This document shows positions 9,885-17,502 of a DNA stretch of 64,000 nucleotides, piece after piece. The stretch covers positions 3,443,282 to 3,507,281 of the forward strand of contig OX457047.1 of assembly GCA_949752735.1 (NCBI GenBank). Direction: 5' to 3'. Position 1 is the stretch's first letter; every line of letters begins with the position of its first letter. The translations under genes were made by a program, and so were the position numbers. The DNA is from Lumbricus terrestris (Eukaryota; Annelida; Clitellata; Crassiclitellata; Lumbricidae). The notes below the pieces were generated by a model. That model saw only the letters and a list, made by a program, of their open reading frames with translations. It was not told where the DNA came from and ran no database searches.

Positions 9885-11174
9885 TTAATACACCATGGTC
9901 AATTTCGTACCATCTGATTTAAAGTTGAGTAACTTGTCGAAAATCAAAACCGCGTACGCTTCTGTAGCAGCCGGTGGAGCAGCATTAAAAATAGCTTTGA
10001 TCTTGAGATCGGCCATCGATGACTTTAGACGCTCAACTTGGTTGCTTACATCAATCACCATAATCGGGAAGAGGTCTTTAAAGTCTGACGGTGTGATATT
10101 GCTTTGCGATACCAGTTCGTCCGTTCCGTAGAATTTTTCGCCAAACAAGGCTGCTTCTCTGTAAGCTCGTGAGAATTGCTGATTCGGGAATGATAGGTTG
10201 TAGCTGACGGCTGGGTATTGTTCCGTGTTTAACATGACGTAGATGTCTTTTAGATTGCAATGATCGAAAATCGATGGGTTTTTTTCTTGATCACCACCAC
10301 GATCGGTTTGAAATCCAATGATGATGTACCTTGGTTTCTCAGCCGATGACTTGACGCCAAGTGACCATTCAAAAGTAGTCGTCTGTGGGACGCCTATATT
10401 ATCGCATTGGCGAGCCCTGTATGCGACTGGTAGTGATACTTTCGATTCGATCGTTTTGAGCAATTCAAGCTTCTCCTCTAAGGATGGAACGACGTGCGGC
10501 ATGAACCACGCGATTTTGTCTAATCTGACTTTCCCGGCACCCGCAGCGGCGAGTCTAAAAATTGCGTCATCCTCGGCTTTACGAACAAGAGTTAGCTTAT
10601 GATTCATACCATAAACAACCTTGTTGTAATCGTCACAAAATCCGAAAATATGGCTTAATGGAACGATAAAACTAAACGCGCCTTTGTCTCCCGGTTTTCT
10701 AATTAGATACGACTGTCTAACGGCGAAACCAAGATTATCCGCGATAACAGCAGTCGCGCCACTGTCCTTATACCACAGCTGATTCAAACCTTGAGCTAGT
10801 TGAAAATCATTTGGGTATTTGAGTAAACCAAGCATCGTAGTCGCTTGACCTGGGTTACGTAATGATTCAACGTCTTGATCTCCTAATGTGTATTTAATAT
10901 TGTTGAAAAGATGCATGAGTCCATTATTTGTAAGGGCTACGGCATCGGCATTAACGTAGAAGGTGCCGTCCGCCTTCGTCAATCTGCCCTCGAATAATAG
11001 GTAAGATTCCGCCGGATGGTTGAAAACATCTTGTGAATAAATGTTGATTACTATCTCTCCCCCCGCGGTGTTTAGATTCGATCCCTGAATCGGTTCATAC
11101 TGGTGGTATTGGTAGCGTTCGATACCCTCATCAATCAGAGGTTGTTCAGCAAATCTTAGAATATCTGATTTCAT
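9885..11174 (-). CDS. Major capsid protein (hexon-like, double jelly roll)
   Basis: 429 aa, apparently full length for the compact invertebrate adintovirus/Maverick hexon family. Recognisable segments include IYSQDVFNHPAESYLLFEGR near residues 46-65, LMHLFNNIKYTLGDQDVESL near 87-106, and LNTEQYPAVSYNLSFPNQQF near 315-335. In known relatives this protein trimerises into pseudo-hexameric capsomers of an icosahedral shell. No frameshift or stop is present, so it is one of the better-preserved genes here. The start lies in CGTATAATAAAATG. It belongs to the minus-strand morphogenesis block that also holds penton and ATPase genes. Confidence 0.85.
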   Translation of the reverse strand: MKSDILRFAEQPLIDEGIERYQYHQYEPIQGSNLNTAGGEIVINIYSQDVFNHPAESYLLFEGRLTKADGTFYVNADAVALTNNGLMHLFNNIKYTLGDQDVESLRNPGQATTMLGLLKYPNDFQLAQGLNQLWYKDSGATAVIADNLGFAVRQSYLIRKPGDKGAFSFIVPLSHIFGFCDDYNKVVYGMNHKLTLVRKAEDDAIFRLAAAGAGKVRLDKIAWFMPHVVPSLEEKLELLKTIESKVSLPVAYRARQCDNIGVPQTTTFEWSLGVKSSAEKPRYIIIGFQTDRGGDQEKNPSIFDHCNLKDIYVMLNTEQYPAVSYNLSFPNQQFSRAYREAALFGEKFYGTDELVSQSNITPSDFKDLFPIMVIDVSNQVERLKSSMADLKIKAIFNAAPPAATEAYAVLIFDKLLNFKSDGTKLTMVY

Positions 11175-11196
11175 TTTATTATACGATATTTTTTTT

Positions 11197-11622
11197 TTAC
11201 ACGACCTTCATTCCCGCACCGTTTCGCGAACGCACTAAATCTTGGATCGATGGGACATTTTTCAGACCATTCCCCATCATCAGATTATTAATATTCTCCG
11301 GATTCACCCCGACGCTACTAAGTCGATCAATAATATCTCTACTTTCTTGCGTAACCTGTTTCTTAGGAGGAGACAACAATTTTGTCGCTGCTTTCTCCAC
11401 TAATCTTTTACCGGCATCGATTGCGGTGGTTTTTCCAACATCGATAGCCTTTTTCCCAATTTCTGTTGCCACGTCTTTGCCCGCACTAAGAGCTCTAGTC
11501 GCTAACTGTTTGGCGGCGTTCGATGTGACTAGTCTTTTGAAAAATCCGGAAATAGTGTCGAATATGCCGGATCCACCGATAACGTATTGCTTCCTGTAAC
11601 TCCTTCTTTTAATGTCCAGCAT
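11197..11622 (-). CDS. Small basic pVI-like virion protein
   Basis: 141 aa, basic, Ala/Lys-rich with long amphipathic helices (SNAAKQLATRALSAGKDV, then KKAIDVGKTTAIDAGKRL). Residues 15-19 (IGGS|G) match the adenain consensus (M/I/L)xGx-G. Cleavage there would expose an N-terminal amphipathic segment (GIFDTISGFFKRLV), as happens with adenovirus pVI. I infer a capsid-internal cement or membrane-active protein. It lies directly 3' of the DUF8207-like gene: that gene's TAA ends 2 bases before this ATG, so the two are tightly packed. No sequence family is recognised with certainty. Confidence 0.55.
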   Translation of the reverse strand: MLDIKRRSYRKQYVIGGSGIFDTISGFFKRLVTSNAAKQLATRALSAGKDVATEIGKKAIDVGKTTAIDAGKRLVEKAATKLLSPPKKQVTQESRDIIDRLSSVGVNPENINNLMMGNGLKNVPSIQDLVRSRNGAGMKVV

Positions 11623-11624
11623 TT

Positions 11625-12516
11625 TTATAATGTCGACATTATATTTTTGTAACCATCTTTACTCAGCGCTTCTTGCCGTAGTAACTCGTCGCATATCGCC
11701 ACGATCTCGTTTCTTACTCCGGTGCCACCCGCCCTGTAGCTCTGAATTCTAAGCTCTAGCTGTTTCGCTAATACATTTGGGTCTTCGGAGATGACGATTA
11801 CACCAACGCCTTTACCTACCGTACCTAGGGTTATCTTTTCCCATATCGGTTTAACAATTTGTTTGTATTTGTCGCTTGAAGATGATTTAGGTCTGTTAGG
11901 ATTTTTTTCCTGTCTTATAGCATTCGTTGTGGTGAGAATTTCAGCGTAATCGGCCTTGTCATTATCATCGTATATCGCGACGTCGGGCCGTTGCATCGTC
12001 AACAACTCCCAAAGTCCCGGTGTTCCTGTGTAAGTCTTATTTACAACCGTCACGTCATCTCCTTGAATCGAAATCGGAGTGTCGCCGATATAGAATTGCC
12101 CATTTTTGTCTTTTATTCCGAACGTTGTGTCGGTGATTTTTTTTATCGGAGGTGTATTGACGAAGGTACTTAGTCGCCATATCTCCAAAATACAGGGTTT
12201 TGATATCCTCAGTCGGATTGGTGCTATACGCTTCTATCGAAGGACGCTGAAGGCCCTGTAACGAAGGAAGTGCTTGTAACGCATTTGAAGTAGCTACCGA
12301 ATTTTGGTTGATCGCAGACAATAAGACATTTTGCTCTTTGGAAATTGCGGATTGGGAATCGACGATAGGTTTGAAGAACTTGGTTAAATCTTGCTGAAGC
12401 CCTGAATCTCCTAATTTCTCCGATAAAAAGTTTTGTTGGATATTCTTCTTTGTTTTCAGATATTCTGCAACTAAATCGTCTCTTTTCGCGGGGTCGGTTA
12501 TTTTTACAAACGACAT
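11625..12516 (-). pseudogene. DUF8207-like protein gene split by one frameshift
   Basis: Two overlapping frames encode one protein. The upstream frame (12516 to 12055) begins MSFVKITDPAKRDDLVAEYL. The downstream frame (open from 12188 to 11625) carries the diagnostic DUF8207 core: DKNGQFYIGDTPI, then YTGTPGLWELLTMQRPDVAI, then TTTNAIR. Homology leaves the first frame and enters the second at a run of eight A on the minus strand (T8 at 12137-12144); one base too many accounts for the shift. DUF8207 proteins are common in Maverick-like elements of aquatic invertebrates; their function is unknown to me. Sequencing error, decay or slippage at the homopolymer are all possible. The N-terminal part has been reused in the three downstream small genes. 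Confidence 0.65.
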
Positions 12517-12657
12517 TTTAAAATTAGGAATATAATGTTTTCAGACGTGTTTTTGGACGTGTGAAAAAACATAAGTTGGACGTATTTCCAGACGTAACGA
12601 CATACGTCTACATGTTTTCACGTATGTTAGTCTTTTTTGATAGATTCGTTATTTTTC

Positions 12658-13041
12658 TCAAACATAGATTGCAAGTACCTCCTGACTTATTCCTTGATTG
12701 CGTAACGATTCCGCTATGGTTGTAATCTTATTGCCCCAAATTTCTTTAATATCGCTTAGAATCAGATAATATTCCTCAACTGAAATGATATCATCCACGA
12801 GAGCTTTTGTAATATGGTCGCTGATCGTGTTGAGTTTCGCGACAGCTTGCGTTTTGATTTCTTCATACATCTCAGCTTTCATCATCTGATTTTTACTGAT
12901 ATAGCTGTCGATTAAAATTCCCATCTCCGAATCACCTATTAAACCCCATAAAATTTGTTGATTATGTTCATCGATTATTTTCAGATTTTCTACAACGAAA
13001 TCGGCTCTTTTCGCGGGATCGGTTATTTTTTGAAACGACAT
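12658..13041 (-). CDS. Chimeric small paralogue 1
   Basis: 127 aa. It starts MSFQKITDPAKRADFVVENL, homologous to the N-terminus of the neighbouring DUF8207-like gene. After residue 50 it becomes homologous to the C-terminal half of the membrane protein at 14174-14830 (AKLNTISDHITKALVDD, then EEYYLILSDI). It is the most diverged of the three chimeras. The leader (ATTCCTAATTTTAAAATG) is the same as that of the DUF8207-like gene, and the gene is followed by a hairpin repeat at 12569-12626. Function unknown. Confidence 0.55.
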   Translation of the reverse strand: MSFQKITDPAKRADFVVENLKIIDEHNQQILWGLIGDSEMGILIDSYISKNQMMKAEMYEEIKTQAVAKLNTISDHITKALVDDIISVEEYYLILSDIKEIWGNKITTIAESLRNQGISQEVLAIYV

Positions 13042-13120
13042 TTTAAAATTAGGAATATAATGTTTTTAGACATGTTTCAAAACATAAGTTAGACTTATTT
13101 CCCAACGTAATGACATACGT

Positions 13121-13492
13121 CTACATGTTTTCACGTATGTCCGCTTGATAGTCTTGTTTCCAAAACCATCTCGTACATCGCATGTTTCTTTCTGCCCTTT
13201 CCATCTCGGATTTAATATCATCCCTAATGTCTTCTATCTCGCTCTCCGTCAACGAATATTCCTCATCTGAAATGTTATCGCCCATGAGAGTTTTTGAAAT
13301 ATGGTCGTAGATCTTGTTGATTGTCGCGTCAGTTAGCTTTTTGATCTTTTTGTTCTCATCCCTCTCCGAATTAAGCTTATCACTGATATAGATGTCGATT
13401 ATACTTTGTGGCTCCGAGCCTAATCTCTCTGAAAAGTTTTCACGAATATTCTTCTTTATTTTCGCGGAGTCACTGATTTTTACAAACGACAT
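13121..13492 (-). CDS. Chimeric small paralogue 2
   Basis: Start taken at the ATG at 13492 (MSFVKISDSAKIKKNIRENF), because all siblings begin MSFxK and the ATG follows CTTAAAATG; a longer open frame reaches 13534. About 123 aa. The first 35 residues match the DUF8207-like N-terminus with a short internal deletion. Later residues (INKIYDHISKTLMGDNISDE) match the C-terminal half of the membrane protein. The last codons run into the hairpin repeat at 13082-13140, so the native 3' end may have been altered. Function unknown. Confidence 0.5.
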   Translation of the reverse strand: MSFVKISDSAKIKKNIRENFSERLGSEPQSIIDIYISDKLNSERDENKKIKKLTDATINKIYDHISKTLMGDNISDEEYSLTESEIEDIRDDIKSEMERAERNMRCTRWFWKQDYQADIRENM

Positions 13493-13579
13493 TTTAAGTA
13501 AGAAAAAAAATATTTTCAGACGTGTGAAAAACATAAGTTGGTCGTATTTCCCAACGTAACAACATACGTCTACATGTTT

Positions 13580-13993
13580 TCACGTATGTTTTGTCTTTTT
13601 GATAGATTCGTTTTTTGTTTTTCTACCTGACTTCTTCGTCACCTCGTTCACCACATCCATCACGACTTTAATTTTACTTCTAATCTCTTCTTTCTTGTTA
13701 TTGAATTTTTCAATCTCGCTCAGCATCAACGAATATTCCTCATCTGAAATGTTATCATCCATGAGAGCTTTTTCAATATAGTCGCAGATCGTGTTGAGTT
13801 TCACGTCAGCTAGCGTTTTGATCTTTTCATTCATCATCAGCTTTTTACAGATGTAGCTGGCGATTATACTTTGCAGTCCCGAATCTCCCAATCTCTCCGA
13901 TAAAAAGTTTTGTTGAAAATTCTTCTTGGTTTCCAGATATTCTGCAACGATAAACTCTCTTTTCGCGGGGTCGGTGTTTTTTGGAAACGACAT
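13580..13993 (-). CDS. Chimeric small paralogue 3
   Basis: Start taken at the ATG at 13993 (MSFPKNTDPAKREFIVAEYL). About 137 aa, rich in Lys and Glu and probably helical. This copy shows the fusion best. Residues 1-41 follow the DUF8207-like protein up to LGDSGLQ. From YICKKL onward it follows the membrane protein of 14174-14830 (EKIKTLADVKLNTICDYIEK, then NISDEEYSLMLSEIEKF), without that protein's membrane helices. It ends in the hairpin-repeat region. Function unknown. Confidence 0.6.
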   Translation of the reverse strand: MSFPKNTDPAKREFIVAEYLETKKNFQQNFLSERLGDSGLQSIIASYICKKLMMNEKIKTLADVKLNTICDYIEKALMDDNISDEEYSLMLSEIEKFNNKKEEIRSKIKVVMDVVNEVTKKSGRKTKNESIKKTKHT

Positions 13994-14173
13994 TTTAAGT
14001 AGAAAAAAATATAATGTTTTCAGACGTGTTTTTTCGACATGTTTCAAAACATAAGTTGGACGTATTTCCCAACGTAACGACATACGTCTACATGTTTTCA
14101 CGTATGTTTGCGAATGTTAGACGTATTTCCAGACGTAACAACATACGTCTACATGTTTTCACGTATGTTTGCG

Positions 14174-14830
14174 TTAGTCTTTTTTTTTCTCAAACATAGA
14201 TTGAAAGTACTGCCGGGCTTCATCTTTTCCACGATCGATGAGTGATTGTTTCGTCACCTCGTCCATCGCGTCGATCGCAACTTTGATATTACTCCTAATT
14301 TCTTCTTTCATGCCGTTGAATTTTTCAATCTCGCTCAGAATCAGGGAATATTCCTCGTTTGAAATGTTATCATCCATGAGAGCTTTTGAAATATGGTCGC
14401 TGATCGTGTTGAGTTTCGCATCGGCTAGCGTTTTGATCTTTTCATGCTTCTCACCCTTCAACGCAAGCTTCTTACTGATATAGACACCGATTAAACCTAG
14501 CAACCCCATACCTATTCCCACTCCTTCCATAGCAATAACGATGGGTGCAGCGATTATAGTGGATAATACTCCGATTCCTGCAGCGCCGAGCCCCGTCCCA
14601 ACCACTACGAGGGCGCTGCCTACTGAGCTGATTACGCTTACACTTCTATGGTACTTTTTACTCAACGCCGCTCTTTTGTCGCGTTCTTGCTCGATTTCTT
14701 TCTTAATTTCACCAATCTTTTGGAGCCGATACGTTTGCGCCGACCCTGTGACGATATGTATTTCTCCTTCCGGTGCTGATGGTAGCTCCGGATAGAGTGA
14801 TTGTGTTGTTTTGATGCCGTCGTATTCCAT
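14174..14830 (-). CDS. Two-helix membrane protein with coiled coils
   Basis: 218 aa. Residues 30-62 form a charged coiled coil (LQKIGEIKKEIEQERDKRAA). Residues 63-118 form two hydrophobic helices rich in Gly and Ala (SALVVVGTGLGAAGIGVLST, IVIAMEGVGIGMGLLGLIGV) with a short turn. The rest is a second helical region (KLNTISDHISKALMDDNIS, then MKEEIRSNIKVA). I recognise this as a family repeatedly found in Maverick/adintovirus-like elements of aquatic invertebrates, without a known function. It may be a virion membrane or membrane-active protein. The C-terminal half is the source of the three chimeric paralogues downstream. The ATG lies six bases beyond the AATAAAA motif, slightly further than in the other genes. 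Confidence 0.6.
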   Translation of the reverse strand: MEYDGIKTTQSLYPELPSAPEGEIHIVTGSAQTYRLQKIGEIKKEIEQERDKRAALSKKYHRSVSVISSVGSALVVVGTGLGAAGIGVLSTIIAAPIVIAMEGVGIGMGLLGLIGVYISKKLALKGEKHEKIKTLADAKLNTISDHISKALMDDNISNEEYSLILSEIEKFNGMKEEIRSNIKVAIDAMDEVTKQSLIDRGKDEARQYFQSMFEKKKD

Positions 14831-14855
14831 TCGTTTTATTTACGCGATATATTTT

Positions 14856-15254
14856 TTAGATTAGATAATTTACACGACATAGCGAATCTCCCGCGTTGAT
14901 AGTTACCACTGAATCGGAGTTGTTTTGAATAGTGACTATGATATCATCAACCACATCATCTGAAACCACTTCGTTTTGTAGACTGCATCTTTGTTCTTTG
15001 ATACTCTGTTTGAGGGAAATGAGACAAAGTCCTGCACTCATTTCTACACCGAGTCCAAGAGTTAGCGTAGTTGTCGTCTTTGGTTGTATCGTTATAACAT
15101 TTTGCGCAAAAATCTCCCACCTTACACCTCCTAGTAGCCTAACTGGATTGTGGGTAATATCCTTCTTCACCGTCCAATGGATTTGTAAGGGTTGCGTTCT
15201 AACCTCGGCCTCCCTAGTTGGTTTAGTTCCAAATTTGTGTATTGGTCTCGACAT
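14856..15254 (-). CDS. Possible dUTPase-fold beta protein
   Basis: 132 aa, mostly beta. TLGLGVEMSAGLCLISLK resembles the 'L-G-h-x-h-x-h-P-x-G' strand pair of trimeric dUTPase-like folds. A second half (DDIIVTIQNNSDSVVTINAG, then DSLCRVNYL) fits the following strands, including the typical 'I..G..ICQ'-like end. The catalytic Asp/Tyr motif of active dUTPases is not seen, so a structural or divergent role is more likely. It sits between the membrane protein and the GSG-rich virion protein. The start follows GTTTATAAAATG. The fold assignment is tentative. Confidence 0.4.
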   Translation of the reverse strand: MSRPIHKFGTKPTREAEVRTQPLQIHWTVKKDITHNPVRLLGGVRWEIFAQNVITIQPKTTTTLTLGLGVEMSAGLCLISLKQSIKEQRCSLQNEVVSDDVVDDIIVTIQNNSDSVVTINAGDSLCRVNYLI

Positions 15255-15269
15255 TTTATAAACACTAAA

Positions 15270-15857
15270 TTATAATATCTTGCCGAGAAACGGAATGTTT
15301 TGAAACGGGGAATCAGGACCCAGTAAAAATCCTTTACCTATAGGCACATACCCCGACCCTGTTTTCATGTACAACCCGGATCCTGCTATCGAGGCGCCTT
15401 TTGGCCATGGGGTTATGTACAAACCAGACCCAGCTGCTCTTATCTTCCACCCCATATCGTCTTTCTTCATGTACGCTACCCCAGATCCGCTGATTTTATC
15501 CACAATCTTCGACGTAGCCGCGGAACCTAAGCCACTCATTGCCCCCGTAACTAAACTAGGTATAAGGAATTTAGCCGCTGTTGCTAGAAACGGAAGAATG
15601 GCGCCTATAAATCCTCCTTCGACTTTCTTATTATGCTCCAATTGCGTTTTACTCATTTTGATGACTACGCCTGTTCCTTTTTCGTACGCCTTTGTCATTT
15701 TATTGATTTGAGCCTGTGTGAAAGCAAACATATCGTCGCCTTTAAAATCCTCGTGCGCTAGTTTGATACTCACACCAGTTCCCGCTTGAAGAGATTTTTG
15801 AATTTTGTCTCGTTGTCCTTCTGAAATATTGACTTTATAGCCTATGTAGCGACTCAT
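15270..15857 (-). CDS. GSG-rich virion-like protein (adenain substrate candidate)
   Basis: 195 aa. The N-terminal half carries an internal repeat (AGTGVSIKL at 25-33 and KGTGVVIKM at 60-68). A hydrophobic Gly/Ala segment (GGFIGAILPFLATAAKFLIP, residues 81-100) follows. The C-terminal half repeats GSG-L/V-Y motifs. Residues 122-126 (ISGS|G) and 157-161 (IAGS|G) both fit the adenain cleavage consensus. By its place beside the penton gene and these sites I infer a capsid-internal or membrane-active protein, comparable in role to adenovirus core/minor proteins. Exact family not assigned. Confidence 0.6.
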   Translation of the reverse strand: MSRYIGYKVNISEGQRDKIQKSLQAGTGVSIKLAHEDFKGDDMFAFTQAQINKMTKAYEKGTGVVIKMSKTQLEHNKKVEGGFIGAILPFLATAAKFLIPSLVTGAMSGLGSAATSKIVDKISGSGVAYMKKDDMGWKIRAAGSGLYITPWPKGASIAGSGLYMKTGSGYVPIGKGFLLGPDSPFQNIPFLGKIL

Positions 15858-15878
15858 TTTAGTTTACAAAAAAAACTT

Positions 15879-16673
15879 TCAAACTTCTCTGATATGAAAA
15901 CGAATCGTCAATTCTTCTCCTCTAAGATTTACCTCTTTCCCATTTTGGTCTGTGAGCATCGTTGTCATCGTTGAAATGGTAGATAGCGTAATGGGAAGAT
16001 AAATTAAATTATGCGGCACTTCGATAATTTTGTATCCCGGGGCTACGTTCGGGAAAAAAGAATGTATTACGTTTACCGCCGTTCCGTTAATGTACGAAGA
16101 CCCGATAATGTCGTTGGTCAGTAGTAAATTGCTAATACTCATTATATCTACTATGTTCTTCGATTCATTATATCCTCCAAGATAGATATATTTTATAAAA
16201 CCTAGAACTTTTCCAATCGAATTCAAAGACGAAAAATCAACCGCATAGTGCTCTGCTATATTTAACACAGTCTTCAACGTATTGGTGTTTGGTTCTATTG
16301 AGATACAGTACTCTGAATTTACCCTGTCGTAATGCCCATTCTCCTTCATGATTCTCTGTATGTGATCGTTGATATCTGTTATTTCATAGCTTCCCTCCGG
16401 TATTTCTATGTTAAACCAAGAACTCGCACCATTCGGTGAATACCTAAAGTTGTTGTTTGTAGCGTCGATATTTGGAAAGGAATAGTACGTTGCGAGATTT
16501 ACTAAGGCTATTTCGTATCTTTTATTTTTGTCTAGTTCAATAGGTGGATTAAACTTTGTTCTGATTTTTGTGCTCTTTTCGCTTAGCAGAATGTAAAATG
16601 ACGTTTTTGGTTCCGTGTTACGAGCCGTCTTTTCCGTATTATCAGCTATCTGTTTGAGAAGCGTTGTTTCCAT
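15879..16673 (-). CDS. Penton-like minor capsid protein
   Basis: 264 aa, intact. After a short helical N-terminus (METTLLKQIADNTEKTARN) comes a single jelly-roll-type beta protein of the kind found beside the ATPase in Polinton and adintovirus genomes. It includes TSFYILLSEKSTKIRTKFNP, RYEIALVNLATYYSFPNI and a C-terminal strand LTIRFHIREV. Such proteins form the pentameric capsid vertex and anchor fibres, which fits the two fibre genes at 7915-9449. The start follows TATAATCAAAATG. It is 19 bases downstream of the ATPase gene on the same strand. Confidence 0.7.
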   Translation of the reverse strand: METTLLKQIADNTEKTARNTEPKTSFYILLSEKSTKIRTKFNPPIELDKNKRYEIALVNLATYYSFPNIDATNNNFRYSPNGASSWFNIEIPEGSYEITDINDHIQRIMKENGHYDRVNSEYCISIEPNTNTLKTVLNIAEHYAVDFSSLNSIGKVLGFIKYIYLGGYNESKNIVDIMSISNLLLTNDIIGSSYINGTAVNVIHSFFPNVAPGYKIIEVPHNLIYLPITLSTISTMTTMLTDQNGKEVNLRGEELTIRFHIREV

Positions 16674-16692
16674 TTTGATTATACAATAATTT

Positions 16693-17481
16693 TTACAACA
16701 ACGGATCCTCGATTATATAAAATTGATCGAATCCGCAGCGATATTTACCATTGTACTTTTCGCTACTTAGATCGATGACGAGGAATCCGTGCGGTTGTTC
16801 CCATACCGTTTTGCATAGTTTTCTAAATTCATCTTTGTGCATGTCTACACTAACATGGTCGTTATAGATATGATCGAGGTTTTTCGAGTCCTGCTTGAAC
16901 AGGCAAATAAAGTTTGCATTCTCTCTGATCGTTTGTCGTGGCAGTTTGAAATAATTCTGAGCGAGGTAAAAACAGTCCACATTACTATGCCTCCCCCGAA
17001 TATAATACATTTCGCATTTGTTTTGTTTTTCCAATTGTAAATCATCAAAAATCATCAGATTCTTCTTTTCGCTACTCATGGCACTCGGGTCTGGCACGTC
17101 TTCAGCTTTTTCAAAGAACTTGGCAATTATATCGGATTTGGCTTTTGAGATTTTTGCCATTTCTTCCATAACAAGGGCTGGTGATATATTTTGTCTAGCG
17201 ATTTCCTCCTGCTGCTCGAATAATCTAACGATCGATTCTTTTGGTAATTTTTCTTCGAATGCCTTTTTGATAATGCGATATTCCGGTTGAAACAGAGATT
17301 TGCCGAATACCTGGAGGTTATTATAGTCCAACCAGTCTGGTCTGAGCAATAGATTCAGAAGAAGCGTTGTTTTGCCACAGCCCGACTTTCCGACTATCAA
17401 CCCCCGTATACTTTTGGGTAGCAAAGGATTATTAAATCTTTTCGATAACGCAGATCCCCAACTCATATCTTTGATTTCCAT
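16693..17481 (-). CDS. A32/FtsK-type genome-packaging ATPase
   Basis: 262 aa from the ATG at 17481. A longer open frame to 17622 exists, but it would overlap the divergent gene, and only the 17481 ATG follows the ACATAAAATG motif. Walker A is GKSGCGKTT (residues 31-39). Walker B is LMIFDDLQ (about 142-149). A conserved RGRHSNVDCFYLAQNYFKLP segment follows, as in poxvirus A32-like and Polinton packaging ATPases. It would pump viral DNA into preformed capsids. No lesion is visible. Confidence 0.85.
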   Translation of the reverse strand: MEIKDMSWGSALSKRFNNPLLPKSIRGLIVGKSGCGKTTLLLNLLLRPDWLDYNNLQVFGKSLFQPEYRIIKKAFEEKLPKESIVRLFEQQEEIARQNISPALVMEEMAKISKAKSDIIAKFFEKAEDVPDPSAMSSEKKNLMIFDDLQLEKQNKCEMYYIRGRHSNVDCFYLAQNYFKLPRQTIRENANFICLFKQDSKNLDHIYNDHVSVDMHKDEFRKLCKTVWEQPHGFLVIDLSSEKYNGKYRCGFDQFYIIEDPLL

Positions 17482-17502
17482 TTTATGTATTAAAAAAGCG
17501 AG
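17482..17502. promoter_or_regulatory. Compact divergent promoter between ATPase and PLA2 genes
   Basis: Only 21 bases separate the two divergent ATG codons. They read as an A-rich motif toward the ATPase (ATACATAAA then ATG) and AAAAAAGCGAG toward the plus-strand gene. It must hold the start-proximal control elements for both strands. Confidence 0.5.

Larger units (their letters stand above)
12569..14170. repeat. Five copies of a hairpin-bearing intergenic repeat
   Basis: Copies lie at about 12569-12626, 13082-13140, 13530-13590, 14049-14108 and 14118-14169. Each holds CGTATTTCC, (A/G)ACGTAA and an inverted pair CATACGT...ACGTATG separated by 12 bases. Each follows the 3' end of a gene of the chimeric series and precedes the leader of the next one, so the repeat travels with the duplicated gene unit. 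The last two copies are adjacent with no gene between them. Confidence 0.75.
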
